Assembly: GCA_016650435.1 (NCBI GenBank)
Contig: JAENVT010000144.1
Location: 1-13,893 of the forward strand
Length of the DNA: 13,893 nucleotides
Origin: Ilumatobacteraceae bacterium
GTDB taxonomy: Bacteria; Actinomycetota; Acidimicrobiia; Acidimicrobiales; Ilumatobacteraceae
Direction: 5' to 3'
The notes beneath the pieces are model-generated. The model saw nothing but the letters and a program-made list of their open reading frames with translations. It did not search any database and was not told the DNA's origin. This document shows positions 8,177-13,893 of the stretch, in pieces (within the stretch, counting starts at the first letter, position 1; each line of letters starts with the position of its first letter). Position numbers and translations under genes: made by a program.

Positions 8177-8752
8177 TCAGATCGCCCGGGCTGCGGCGAG
8201 GGTCGCTGCCCACCAGGCGAGATCGTCGACGAGCACGTCGAGTCGCTGATCGAGGGAAGCGAACAACTCGGCGTCTGTCTGGGCGTCGGGCTGCCGGGCA
8301 GCGATCATGATTCCGGGAAGGATGTGCACGGCATGGCGCAGCGGTGCCATCTCGAACTCGACTGCGACCTGCCGGAGTTGTTCGACTGCTCGGGCCCCAC
8401 CGACGCTGCCCCAGCCGACGAAGCTGATCGGCTTGCGGCGCCACTCGACGAAGGTCCAGTCCATCGCGTTCTTGAGCACCGCGGGATACCCGTGGTTGTA
8501 CTCGGCCGTCAGCATGATGAAGCCATCGGCCCGGTCAATGATCTCGCCGAAGCCACGCACGTCGTCACGTGGATAGTCGCGCCCTGACCGGGCAGGTGAT
8601 CCTCCCTCGAAGAACGGCAACATGTGGTCGCGCAGGTCAACCGACTCGATGTCGAAGTCGCTGCGGTCGCTGAGGCGGCCGTTGATCCACGAGGCCACGC
8701 GCTCGCTGAACCTGCCTTCGCGAGTGGTCCCGGTGATGATCTGGATAAGCAT
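8177..8752 (-). CDS. NADPH-dependent FMN reductase family flavoprotein (ArsH-like role possible)
   Basis: A 191-residue flavodoxin-fold reductase. The N-terminal phosphate-binding loop is ITGTTREGRFSERVA (residues 6-20). The second FMN-contacting block is EYNHGYPAVLKNAMDW (84-99), and a glycine-rich GWGSVGGARAVEQLR follows (113-127). These are the marks of the NADPH-dependent FMN reductase family. In arsenic operons the related ArsH (usually over 220 residues) oxidises trivalent organoarsenicals to less toxic pentavalent forms. This protein is shorter and lacks ArsH's long N-terminal region, so I call only the family. It lies nine bases after arsC as the last gene of the leftward operon, the position ArsH holds in the S. 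meliloti operon. Start ATG 8752 has a weak AGGGTGA upstream. A general quinone or azo reductase is the alternative. Confidence 0.88.
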   Translation of the reverse strand: MLIQIITGTTREGRFSERVASWINGRLSDRSDFDIESVDLRDHMLPFFEGGSPARSGRDYPRDDVRGFGEIIDRADGFIMLTAEYNHGYPAVLKNAMDWTFVEWRRKPISFVGWGSVGGARAVEQLRQVAVEFEMAPLRHAVHILPGIMIAARQPDAQTDAELFASLDQRLDVLVDDLAWWAATLAAARAI

Positions 8753-8761
8753 TCCGTCACC

Positions 8762-9196
8762 CTACAAAGTGGTGGTCGGGAGCAGTTCGGTGACCAGCGC
8801 TCGAACACGACGATCGATCTCGTCGCGAATCGAGCGGACTGCCGCGACGTCTTGACCGGCGGGATCATCGAGTATCCAGTCGAGATATCGCTTGCCCGGA
8901 AAGAACGGGCATTCGTCACCGCAGCCCATCGTGATCACGACATCGGATGCCTCGACAGCGGCGTCGGTGAGCTTCTTCGGTGATGCTCCCTCGGCGACGA
9001 GATCGATACCGATCTCGGCCATCGCCTCGAGCACAGCGGGATTGATCGTTCCGGCCGGCGCGGTGCCGGCGGAACGCACGACCACCTTGTCACCGGCGTG
9101 GCGGGCGAGAAGTGCGGCAGCCATCTGAGAACGGCCGGCGTTGTGGACGCAGACGAACAGGACCTCAGGGATGTGATCGGCGACTCGGTCAGGCAC
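8762..9196 (-). CDS. arsC: Arsenate reductase ArsC (low-molecular-weight phosphatase fold)
   Basis: A 144-residue cytoplasmic enzyme that reduces arsenate to arsenite. The phosphatase-type P-loop is CVHNAGRS, with nucleophile Cys16 and Arg22 in the Cx5R pattern. The downstream block MGCGDECPFFPGKRYLDW supplies Cys92 and Cys96, and DDP (110-112) is the usual catalytic Asp region. The two distal cysteines are four positions apart, rather than the seven seen in thioredoxin-coupled S. aureus ArsC; this form is common in actinobacteria, and the electron donor (mycothiol/mycoredoxin or thioredoxin) cannot be decided from sequence. Start GTG 9196 has GAGGAGG at 9203-9209, six bases upstream, and overlaps the end of the aquaporin gene by eight bases. 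It supplies arsenite to the neighbouring channel and regulators. Confidence 0.95.
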   Translation of the reverse strand: MPDRVADHIPEVLFVCVHNAGRSQMAAALLARHAGDKVVVRSAGTAPAGTINPAVLEAMAEIGIDLVAEGASPKKLTDAAVEASDVVITMGCGDECPFFPGKRYLDWILDDPAGQDVAAVRSIRDEIDRRVRALVTELLPTTTL

Positions 9197-9917
9197 TGGC
9201 AGCCTCCTCGATCGGTTGCGGGTATAGGAATCGGATCAAGAGGAACGCGAGCATTGCGCCCACGAGTTGCATGACGATGAACATCGGCGCCGACGACGGT
9301 TTGATCCCGGCGAACGAATTCGACAGCATGCGGGCGACCGTGACCGCCGGGTTGGCGAAGCTCGTCGAGGATGTGAACCAATAGGCACCGCCGATCCACA
9401 CGCCGACCGCGAAGGGCACCGCGGCCGCACGGCCGGTGCGTACGCAGCCGTGGATGACGAGCAGCAGCCCGATCGTCGCGACGACCTCCGACAACCACAA
9501 CGCACCCGAGGAACGGGATTTGGTCGACAGGTTGATCGGGTCGAGTTCGAACATGATGTTGGCGATCGCCGCACCGACACAACCGCCGACGGTTTGGGCG
9601 ATCGTGTACAGGATCGTGTCGGTCGTGGTGATCGTTCCGAACATCCGGTCGACGAGGGTGACGGCCGGATTGAAATGGGCGCCCGAGACGGCACCGAACA
9701 TCAGGATCAGACCGATCAAGGCGCCGGCGGTCGCAGCGGCATTCTCGAGCAACTGCAAACCCACGTCATCCGGCGAGAGCCGCGACGCCATGATCCCCGA
9801 GCCGATCACCGCGATGATCAACAGGGCGGTTCCAAGGGCTTCGGCGACGAGGCGGCGGGCGAGCGTCAGGTGAAGGGCGCCGGTGCCCGTCTCGGCAAAG
9901 TCGGCAAGTTCGGTCAC
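9189..9917 (-). CDS. aqpS: Aquaglyceroporin-like MIP channel, AqpS type
   Basis: A 242-residue membrane channel of the major intrinsic protein family with about six helices and both NPA boxes: AHFNPAVTL (NPA at 83-85) and FANPAVTVAR (189-191). In arsenic operons AqpS lets arsenite made by ArsC leave the cell down its gradient. The residue after the second NPA is Val192 instead of the Arg that lines most aquaporin filters. As I recall, S. meliloti AqpS has the same change, linked to a wide pore for methylated arsenicals. I placed the start at GTG 9917, just before the first helix and clear of arsI. An open frame back to 10004 would overlap the end of arsI and add an Arg-rich, unconserved stretch. 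The ribosome binding site is poor, so the start is uncertain. The stop overlaps arsC. Confidence 0.9.
   Translation of the reverse strand: MTELADFAETGTGALHLTLARRLVAEALGTALLIIAVIGSGIMASRLSPDDVGLQLLENAAATAGALIGLILMFGAVSGAHFNPAVTLVDRMFGTITTTDTILYTIAQTVGGCVGAAIANIMFELDPINLSTKSRSSGALWLSEVVATIGLLLVIHGCVRTGRAAAVPFAVGVWIGGAYWFTSSTSFANPAVTVARMLSNSFAGIKPSSAPMFIVMQLVGAMLAFLLIRFLYPQPIEEAASA
9203..9209 (-). promoter_or_regulatory. Ribosome binding site of arsC
   Basis: GAGGAGG, a near-consensus Shine-Dalgarno, six bases before GTG 9196. It lies inside the last codons of the aquaporin gene and supports the GTG start. Confidence 0.8.
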
Positions 9918-9924
9918 GACGGCT

Positions 9925-9939
9925 GAGTCGTGCCGACTC
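9925..9939 (-). other. Hairpin 2 in the arsI-aqpS junction
   Basis: In the transcribed orientation GAGTCG-gca-CGACTC forms a perfect 6 bp stem with a 3-base loop, eight bases before the proposed aqpS start. It may tune translation or mRNA stability of aqpS. Confidence 0.5.
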
Positions 9940-9940
9940 G

Positions 9941-9959
9941 GTTGCTGCAGTTCAGCAAC
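9941..9959 (-). other. Hairpin 1 over the arsI stop codon
   Basis: GTTGCTG-aactg-CAGCAAC, a perfect 7 bp stem with a 5-base loop, contains the arsI TGA (9954-9952) in its loop and arm. Together with hairpin 2 it makes two back-to-back stems in the 34 bp junction. There is no T-tract, so I do not call it an intrinsic terminator. Confidence 0.5.
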
Positions 9960-10356
9960 ACCCGGACTTTGCTGCCGGCACCGTCTCCATCGCGGGCGCG
10001 TCACCCTTCACGAAATAGATCTCCCAGTCGTTCTCCGGGCCCTTGACCCAGGTCTTGTCCTGTACGGCGAAGCAGCACGACACATCTTCCTGGATCCGTT
10101 GCTCCAAGCCGAGGTCGTTGGCACGGGCGATCATTTCGGCAACAGATTCGACGTCTTCCACTTCGACGCCGATGTGGTTCAACGACCCGGGCTCGCCCAG
10201 GCCGGTGAAGAGGACCAGTTTGAGCGGCGGATCAGCGATCGCAAAGTTGGCGTAGCCGTCGCGGATCTTGGCCGGTTCGGTCTTGAACAGCTTTGTGTAG
10301 AACTCGATGGAGGCATCGAGGTCGGCCACGTTGAGGGCCAGTTGCACGCGAGACAT
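9952..10356 (-). CDS. arsI: ArsI/CadI-family VOC dioxygenase (C-As lyase)
   Basis: A 134-residue vicinal-oxygen-chelate protein. It starts MSRVQLALNVADLDASIEFY, almost as mycobacterial CadI does, and contains GYANFAIADPPLKLVLF, SLNHIGVEVEDVE and EDVSCCFAVQDKTWVKGP. ArsI enzymes use a non-haem Fe(II) site to cleave the carbon-arsenic bond of trivalent methylarsenicals; Gln5, His61 and Glu112 lie where the metal ligands are expected, and the vicinal Cys94-Cys95 pair is the known substrate-binding pair. A second Cys pair ends the protein (133-134). I chose ATG 10356, with GAGAGG at 10366-10371, because the longer frame from 10707 runs through the promoter and antisense to arsR. It is first in the leftward operon, behind a strong promoter and operator. 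A cadmium-induced CadI role is the alternative. Confidence 0.92.
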   Translation of the reverse strand: MSRVQLALNVADLDASIEFYTKLFKTEPAKIRDGYANFAIADPPLKLVLFTGLGEPGSLNHIGVEVEDVESVAEMIARANDLGLEQRIQEDVSCCFAVQDKTWVKGPENDWEIYFVKGDAPAMETVPAAKSGCC

Positions 10357-10391
10357 TCTTGAATTCCTCTCAGAAACGACGCCAACAACAT

Positions 10392-10410
10392 ATTGACGTT
10401 TGTCGATGCA
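10392..10410 (+). promoter_or_regulatory. Putative ArsR operator, copy 1
   Basis: ATTGACGTTTGTCGATGCA. Its core ATTGAC-GTTT-GTCGAT is a near-perfect inverted repeat with one mismatch. It matches copy 2, read on the other strand, at 14 of 19 positions. It lies between arsI and arsR, beside the leftward -10 and just downstream of its start point. Confidence 0.55.
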
Positions 10411-10413
10411 GTC

Positions 10414-10442
10414 AAGGTATCCGATACATTCACGAATGTCAA
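10414..10442 (-). promoter_or_regulatory. Sigma-70-type promoter of arsI-aqpS-arsC-FMN reductase
   Basis: On the minus strand, TTGACA (10442-10437), a 17-base spacer, then TACCTT (10419-10414), fitting the actinobacterial TAnnnT -10. The predicted start point is near 10407, giving a leader of about 50 bases to ATG 10356. The -35 and spacer lie inside operator copy 2. Confidence 0.65.
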
Positions 10443-10443
10443 T
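10425..10443 (-). promoter_or_regulatory. Putative ArsR operator, copy 2
   Basis: ATTGACATTCGTGAATGTA on the minus strand, containing the perfect inverted repeat ACATTC-AC-GAATGT (10426-10439 on the plus strand). It covers the leftward -35 and could also cover a rightward -10 (TACATT, 10425-10430). One bound repressor could therefore silence both directions. Confidence 0.55.
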
Positions 10444-10476
10444 GTAGTTGGCAAATCTTTCTGTAGAGTACGTGCG

Positions 10477-10818
10477 ATGGCTGCTCCCAAGATCGCCGTG
10501 CTCGACCCGATCGCCTGCTGCGCGCCTGTGCGCGCCGACGTGCTCGACGAGTCGCAGGCCGAGTTGCTCGCAGGATCGTTTGCGGCGTTGGCCGATCCGA
10601 TCAGGCTCCGGTTGTTGAGCTACATCGCCGCGTCGGGTGCCGACGAGGTGTGCGCCTGCGAGCTGGTCGAGCCATCCGGGCGTTCGCAGCCGACGGTCAG
10701 CCATCACATGAAGATCCTGGTGGACGCCGGTCTGATCGAGCGTGAGAAGCGAGGGCTGTGGGTGTGGTACCGGCTGGTGCCGTCACGGCTCGATGCGCTT
10801 CGCTCCGTTCTCGGCTAA
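10477..10818 (+). CDS. arsR: ArsR-family arsenite-responsive repressor (CgArsR type)
   Basis: A 113-residue winged-helix repressor. The N-terminal arm has PIACCAPV (Cys14, Cys15), and the region before the helix-turn-helix has DEVCACELV (Cys59, Cys61). A Cys-Cys pair plus a cysteine near position 55 is the As(III) site described for Corynebacterium glutamicum ArsR, so this is probably the same sensing type. The recognition helix is SQPTVSHHMKIL (70-81), with the wing near EKRGLWVWYRL. Start ATG 10477 has a weak GTAGAG eight bases upstream; the longer frame from 10393 begins inside operator copy 1. It is transcribed away from arsI, across a control region with two matching operator-like sites, and probably represses both directions until arsenite binds. 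Confidence 0.93.
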   Translation: MAAPKIAVLDPIACCAPVRADVLDESQAELLAGSFAALADPIRLRLLSYIAASGADEVCACELVEPSGRSQPTVSHHMKILVDAGLIEREKRGLWVWYRLVPSRLDALRSVLG

Positions 10819-10829
10819 CGGACCGGCGT

Positions 10830-10858
10830 TTGACGAAACGCTATTTATCGATTATCGT
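10830..10858 (+). promoter_or_regulatory. Promoter of the second arsR, apparently leaderless
   Basis: TTGACG (10830-10835), a 17-base spacer and TATCGT (10853-10858). The predicted start point near 10865 is only three bases before ATG 10868, matching the absence of a Shine-Dalgarno. Overlapping ATCGA/TCGAT inverted repeats from 10847 to 10869 could be the binding site for one of the ArsR proteins. Confidence 0.5.
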
Positions 10859-10867
10859 CGATTGTCG

Positions 10868-11218
10868 ATGAATATCTCTCGTGATGACGCCGTCGAGTGG
10901 GCGTCATGGTTTCGTTCGCTCGGTGATCCGACCCGTGTGCTGATCCTCAACCTGCTGGCCAGCGAGGCGCGCCCGATGACCGTTGGCGAGATCGTCGAAC
11001 GTGTCGATGTCGGCCAATCGACGGTCTCGCACCATTTGAAGATCCTCGGTGACGTTCGCTTCATCCTCGTCGAACGGGTTGGCACCACGAGTTGGTGGCG
11101 GATCAACGACGCCTGCCTCGACTGCTTTCCGACCGCCGCAGAACTCGTCATGGGCCGGCTACCGAATAGCCGCCCATGGGACGCTCCACAACCTTTCGCA
11201 TCGAGGAGGACCCGATGA
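10868..11218 (+). CDS. Second ArsR-family regulator, coupled to arsM
   Basis: A 116-residue ArsR-type winged-helix regulator: SLGDPTRVLILNLLA opens the fold, QSTVSHHLKIL (50-60) is the recognition helix, and the C-terminal INDACLDCFPTAAELVMGR carries Cys83 and Cys86. It lacks the N-terminal Cys-Cys of its neighbour, so its metalloid site would be the C-terminal CxxC. That hints at a different ligand, for example a trivalent methylated arsenical, but this is inference. ATG 10868 is chosen because upstream in-frame sequence is antisense-like and passes through the previous gene. Its stop overlaps the arsM start as ATGA, so the two are almost certainly co-transcribed and coupled. It has its own promoter 50 bp after the first arsR. 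Confidence 0.88.
   Translation: MNISRDDAVEWASWFRSLGDPTRVLILNLLASEARPMTVGEIVERVDVGQSTVSHHLKILGDVRFILVERVGTTSWWRINDACLDCFPTAAELVMGRLPNSRPWDAPQPFASRRTR
11203..11209 (+). promoter_or_regulatory. Ribosome binding site of arsM
   Basis: GAGGAGG, five bases before ATG 11215 and inside the end of the second arsR. It rules out the longer frame from 11176. Confidence 0.85.
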
Positions 11219-11946
11219 CCACCGAAGCAGCCGACACCCTGCGCGAGCAGATCCGCCGCCGCTACGCAGACGCCGCTACCGTCGCCGCCGGCGGACAGCA
11301 AGCCATGGACGGACCCACCGAAGCATGCTTCGGTACCAGCCTCTACGACGATCTCGATGGAATACCCGAGGGAGCCGGGTTGGCCAGTCTCGGCTGTGGC
11401 AACCCCATCGCCGTCGCCGATCTTGCGCCCGGCGAGACGGTCCTCGATCTCGGCTCCGGCGGGGGCATCGATGTCCTCCTGTCCGCGAAACGGGTCGGGC
11501 CGACCGGGCGCGCCTATGGCTTGGACATGACCGACGAGATGCTCGACCTCGCTCGGCGGAACGCGGCCGAAGCCGGCGCCACGAACGTGACATTCATGAA
11601 GGGTCAGATCGAACAGATCCCGCTGCCAGACGCGGCCATCGATGTGATCATCTCGAACTGTGTCATCAATCTGTCCACCGACAAACCGGCCGTCTTCGCC
11701 GAGATGCAGCGCGTCCTGCGCAGTGGTGGGCGGATCGGGATCAGTGACGTCGTCGTCGACGACGACCTCGACCCAGACATCATCCTCGAACAGGCAACGC
11801 GGATCGGATGCATCGCCGGTGCGCTCACGTTCAGCGCCTACCGGCAGCAACTCGCCGACGCAGGGTTCGCCAACATCGCCTTGACATCCACCCACGATTT
11901 CGGCGTAGGACTTCATTCAGCGATCATCCGCGCAACTAAACCGTGA
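11215..11946 (+). CDS. arsM: Arsenite S-adenosylmethionine methyltransferase ArsM
   Basis: A 243-residue class I methyltransferase that converts As(III) to methylated arsenicals. The SAM-binding motif I is [16 protein letters not shown] (76-91), with [15 protein letters not shown] next. The family signature [16 protein letters not shown] (146-161) identifies ArsM rather than another methyltransferase. Cys38 (EACFG), Cys61 (LGCGNP), Cys149 (SNC) and Cys199 (IGCIAGAL) correspond to the conserved arsenic-binding cysteines of the family. Length and motif order are normal for bacterial ArsM, and the enzyme looks intact. Start ATG 11215 overlaps the TGA of the second arsR by four bases and has a near-perfect ribosome binding site. 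It lies in the same locus as arsI, whose product would undo the methylation. Confidence 0.95.
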   Translation: MTTEAADTLREQIRRRYADAATVAAGGQQAMDGPTEACFGTSLYDDLDGIPEGAGLASLGCGNPIAVADLAPGETVLDLGSGGGIDVLLSAKRVGPTGRAYGLDMTDEMLDLARRNAAEAGATNVTFMKGQIEQIPLPDAAIDVIISNCVINLSTDKPAVFAEMQRVLRSGGRIGISDVVVDDDLDPDIILEQATRIGCIAGALTFSAYRQQLADAGFANIALTSTHDFGVGLHSAIIRATKP

Positions 11947-11971
11947 CAGGTTCGCAAACTACATCTGACGC

Positions 11972-12175
11972 ATGACGTCTCAGCAAACCCAACTGACCCC
12001 AGCGGCCGATCTCGCAGCACAGAACACAATTCGTCATCCCAACGAATCCGACGAGTACCGCGGCGCCCGACAACAATTGCTCGCCGAGGAGATCGAACTG
12101 CGCCGGACGCAGGAGCGCGTCGCGTCGCTCCGACGTGACCTTCCACCCGGTGGCGAGGTCCCACGTGAATACCAC
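11972..12175 (+). pseudogene. Truncated N-terminus of a DUF899-family (thioredoxin-like) protein
   Basis: About 68 codons resemble the start of DUF899 proteins: NESDEYRGARQQLLAEEIEL, then RRTQERVASLRRDLPPGGEV and PREYH, the helical lead-in before the thioredoxin-like domain. After that the resemblance stops. The frame stays open to 12361 only by reading antisense through the end of the GGDEF-EAL gene, so the catalytic region is absent. The full family is usually over 200 residues. I see no ribosome binding site at ATG 11972. The likely reading is a remnant left by a deletion or rearrangement that joined this region to the diguanylate-cyclase gene. DUF899 recognition is from memory of the conserved lead-in. 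Confidence 0.6.
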
Positions 12176-12182
12176 TGTGTTG

Positions 12183-12200
12183 CGACCGTCCGGCCGGTCG
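12183..12200 (-). terminator. Hairpin after the GGDEF-EAL gene
   Basis: CGACCG-GCCGGA-CGGTCG (minus strand), a perfect 6 bp GC-rich stem two bases after the TGA at 12205-12203. There is no T-tract, so it would be a hairpin-only terminator of the kind proposed for high-GC actinobacteria. Confidence 0.4.
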
Positions 12201-12202
12201 GC

Positions 12203-13893
12203 TCAGTGCACGGTGAGAGCCGTGCCGACGTTCTGCGTCGCGTTGAGATCGCGCGCCGCGCACCAGGAATCGACGGCGGCCGCCGTGACTGGGCGGGCGA
12301 TGAAGTAACCCTGGGCCACGTCACAACCGATGTGCGACAGCGCAGCCATGACACGTTCTGACTCCACCCCTTCGGCGATGATCGTCAGCCCAAGGTTGTG
12401 GCCAAGATCGACGACGCTTTGCACGATCACGGCGCTGCCGGGGTCAGTGTCCATCGACATGACAAACGATCGATCGATTTTCAGTTCGCTGACCGGCAAG
12501 GTTCTCAGTTGTCCGAGGCTCGTGTACCCGGCGCCGAAGTCGTCGATCGCGATCCTGATCCCGAGTGCGGAGAGTTGTCCCAGGAGTCGCTGTGCTCGTG
12601 CCGGATCGGTCATCAGCGCAGACTCGGTCACCTCGATCTCGAGAAGGTCTGCTGGCACGCAGTGGTTCGCGAGCAGCGTCGCAATCTCTTGGGGAAGGCC
12701 CGTGTCAAGCAGGTTCCGCGCGGACAGGTTGACGGACACCGGGATCCGCTGGCCGTTGTCCAGCCAGATCCGAGCCTGTGCCAGCGCAACGTTGAGTACG
12801 TAGCGCGTCAACGGCGCAATGAGACCGGTGTGTTCGGCGAGCGAAATGAAATCGTCGGGCATGATGAGGCCCTGGGTGGGGTGCTGCCAGCGCACGAGCG
12901 CCTCAACGCCGACGAACTCGCCTGTGCTGAGGCTCACCTTCGGTTGGTAGTGAAGAATGAGCTCCCCGCGGTCCAGCCCTCGCCGCAGGTCCCCCAGCAG
13001 TGCGAGTTTGGCCGGTGAGTGCCCGTCGACCGTCGGGTCGTATGCAAAGACACCACAATTCCTGGCCTTTGCGACATACATCGCGATGTCGGCGTGCTGC
13101 AGCAGCGTTGATGGATCTCTGCCGTGCTCGCCCGATGTGACCAGCCCGATGCTGGCTTCGACATCGAGCTCAACACCTGCGACATGAAACGGCGCCGCCA
13201 AGGCCACGCGCAGCTGCGTGGCAACGCGATGGGCACCAGATACACCGTCGATGTCGGTCAACAGCACGGCGAATTCATCGCCGCCGAGTCGAGCGACCGT
13301 GTCGTTGGTCCGCAGCCCCATGGCAAGGCGCGGCCCGATCTGACTCAATAGTTCGTCGCCGTATTGGTGGCCGAACGTGTCGTTGATCTCCTTGAATCGG
13401 TCGAGATCGATGAGCAGCAGGGCCGAGCAGGTCGCATCGCGTATGTCATCATGAAGTGCCCGTTCGCATCGCGTTGCGAGCAGCGTTCTGTTTGGAAGCC
13501 CCGTCAGGTCGTCGTGCAACGAACGGTGCACCGCTCGTGTCCGTTCAATGCCGAGGAGACGGCGATGCCCGCGGGTGATGGAGGCCAAAATGGCCGCCAC
13601 GGCCAGTCCCGAGATGAAAATGAACGGAGTCAAGCGTCGGGTAACTGCGTTGAGGCGGTTCAGGCGGGCGACCTGATCGGAGAACGCGTCATGACGAGCG
13701 GATGCCTCCTTGAGTACAACACTCTCGATGGCGGCCAACGCTGGATCAACCTCGTCGGAATCGAGCACGAGGGATCGAGCCGTGTCGCCGCGATCAACGG
13801 CGTCGAACAGACGTTCAATCCCGCTGAGATAGCCGATGTGCCGGATCAGAACCTCGTCCACCACCACCCGGTCATCGGGGCTCCCGTCGGTCC
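12203..13893 (-). CDS. Membrane-anchored GGDEF-EAL cyclic-di-GMP protein (5' end cut by window edge)
   Basis: The frame is open to the right edge, so the N-terminus is missing; the GTG at 13867 is only an internal valine candidate. Numbering from it, residues 1-75 are a helical, probably extracytoplasmic sensor segment, and 78-97 a transmembrane helix. GGDEF is intact at 195-199, with an inhibitory-site RTND (186-189) five residues before it. EAL is at 322-324, followed by NLSARNLL, EVTES, DDFGAGYTSL, KIDRSFV, AEGVE and QGYFIARP, the full set of phosphodiesterase residues. It should therefore be able both to make and break cyclic-di-GMP, with the balance set by the sensor. It is convergent with the arsenic rightward genes and the DUF899 fragment, and nothing links it functionally to arsenic. 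Confidence 0.93.
   Translation of the reverse strand, partial: TDGSPDDRVVVDEVLIRHIGYLSGIERLFDAVDRGDTARSLVLDSDEVDPALAAIESVVLKEASARHDAFSDQVARLNRLNAVTRRLTPFIFISGLAVAAILASITRGHRRLLGIERTRAVHRSLHDDLTGLPNRTLLATRCERALHDDIRDATCSALLLIDLDRFKEINDTFGHQYGDELLSQIGPRLAMGLRTNDTVARLGGDEFAVLLTDIDGVSGAHRVATQLRVALAAPFHVAGVELDVEASIGLVTSGEHGRDPSTLLQHADIAMYVAKARNCGVFAYDPTVDGHSPAKLALLGDLRRGLDRGELILHYQPKVSLSTGEFVGVEALVRWQHPTQGLIMPDDFISLAEHTGLIAPLTRYVLNVALAQARIWLDNGQRIPVSVNLSARNLLDTGLPQEIATLLANHCVPADLLEIEVTESALMTDPARAQRLLGQLSALGIRIAIDDFGAGYTSLGQLRTLPVSELKIDRSFVMSMDTDPGSAVIVQSVVDLGHNLGLTIIAEGVESERVMAALSHIGCDVAQGYFIARPVTAAAVDSWCAARDLNATQNVGTALTVH

Noticed and set aside
7993..8310. Small plus-strand ORF containing a duplicated peptide
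   Set aside because: The duplicated peptide is just the translated tandem DNA repeat, and the rest is antisense to the FMN reductase.
8177..8752. Calling the flavoprotein ArsH outright
   Set aside because: It is shorter than ArsH and lacks its N-terminal extension; only position in the operon supports ArsH, so it is kept at family level.
9918..10004. N-terminal extension of the aquaporin to 10004
   Set aside because: It would overlap the arsI 3' end by 53 bp and add an Arg/Gln-rich stretch with no family match.
10357..10707. N-terminal extension of ArsI to 10707
   Set aside because: It runs antisense to arsR and through both operators; the ATG at 10356 has a ribosome binding site and matches the CadI family start.
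12176..12361. C-terminal part of the DUF899-like open frame
   Set aside because: It is antisense to the conserved end of the EAL domain and shows no DUF899 features.

Overview
The window looks like chromosomal DNA from a high-GC actinobacterium. An Acidimicrobiia-like lineage is my guess; no marker gene fixes the taxon. The supports are GC-rich third codon positions, frequent GTG/TTG starts, a Corynebacterium-type ArsR with an N-terminal Cys-Cys pair, an ArsI/CadI protein that begins like the mycobacterial CadI family, and an ECF42-type sigma factor paired with a DGPF (YCII) protein.

Left block (1-7965, all minus strand, read right to left). A five-gene run starts with a small DGPF/YCII protein (7633-7965). 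It is joined by a TTGA stop/start overlap to an ECF42-type sigma factor with the usual long C-terminal extension. Then come a FtsX-type ABC permease, an MFS transporter fused to a C-terminal cyclic-nucleotide-binding domain, and a second FtsX-type permease that runs off the left edge. The internal gaps are -4, 42, 3 and 80 bp, so the first four genes look co-transcribed; the 80 bp gap before the last one could hold its own signal. No ABC ATPase is visible; it may lie beyond the left edge.

Spacer (7966-8176). It holds a possible ECF promoter for the YCII-sigma genes and two tandem 51 bp repeats (period 52). Each repeat can form a GC-rich hairpin just past the end of the arsenic operon.

Centre (8177-11946): a divergent arsenic-resistance locus. 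Leftward from a shared control region run arsI (C-As lyase/CadI family), an AqpS-like aquaporin channel, arsC (arsenate reductase) and an NADPH-dependent FMN reductase. Rightward run a CgArsR-type arsR, a second arsR with its own apparently leaderless promoter, and arsM (arsenite methyltransferase). The order arsR-aqpS-arsC-flavin reductase resembles the Sinorhizobium meliloti arsR-aqpS-arsC-arsH operon, with methylation (ArsM) and demethylation (ArsI) added. No ArsB or Acr3 pump is in the window, so the channel is the only visible exit for arsenite. Two oppositely oriented copies of one 19 bp operator-like sequence lie between arsI and arsR.

Right end (11947-13893). An N-terminal stub of a DUF899-family protein breaks off near 12175, against the 3' end of a minus-strand membrane-anchored GGDEF-EAL protein with intact catalytic motifs. 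That gene runs off the right edge.
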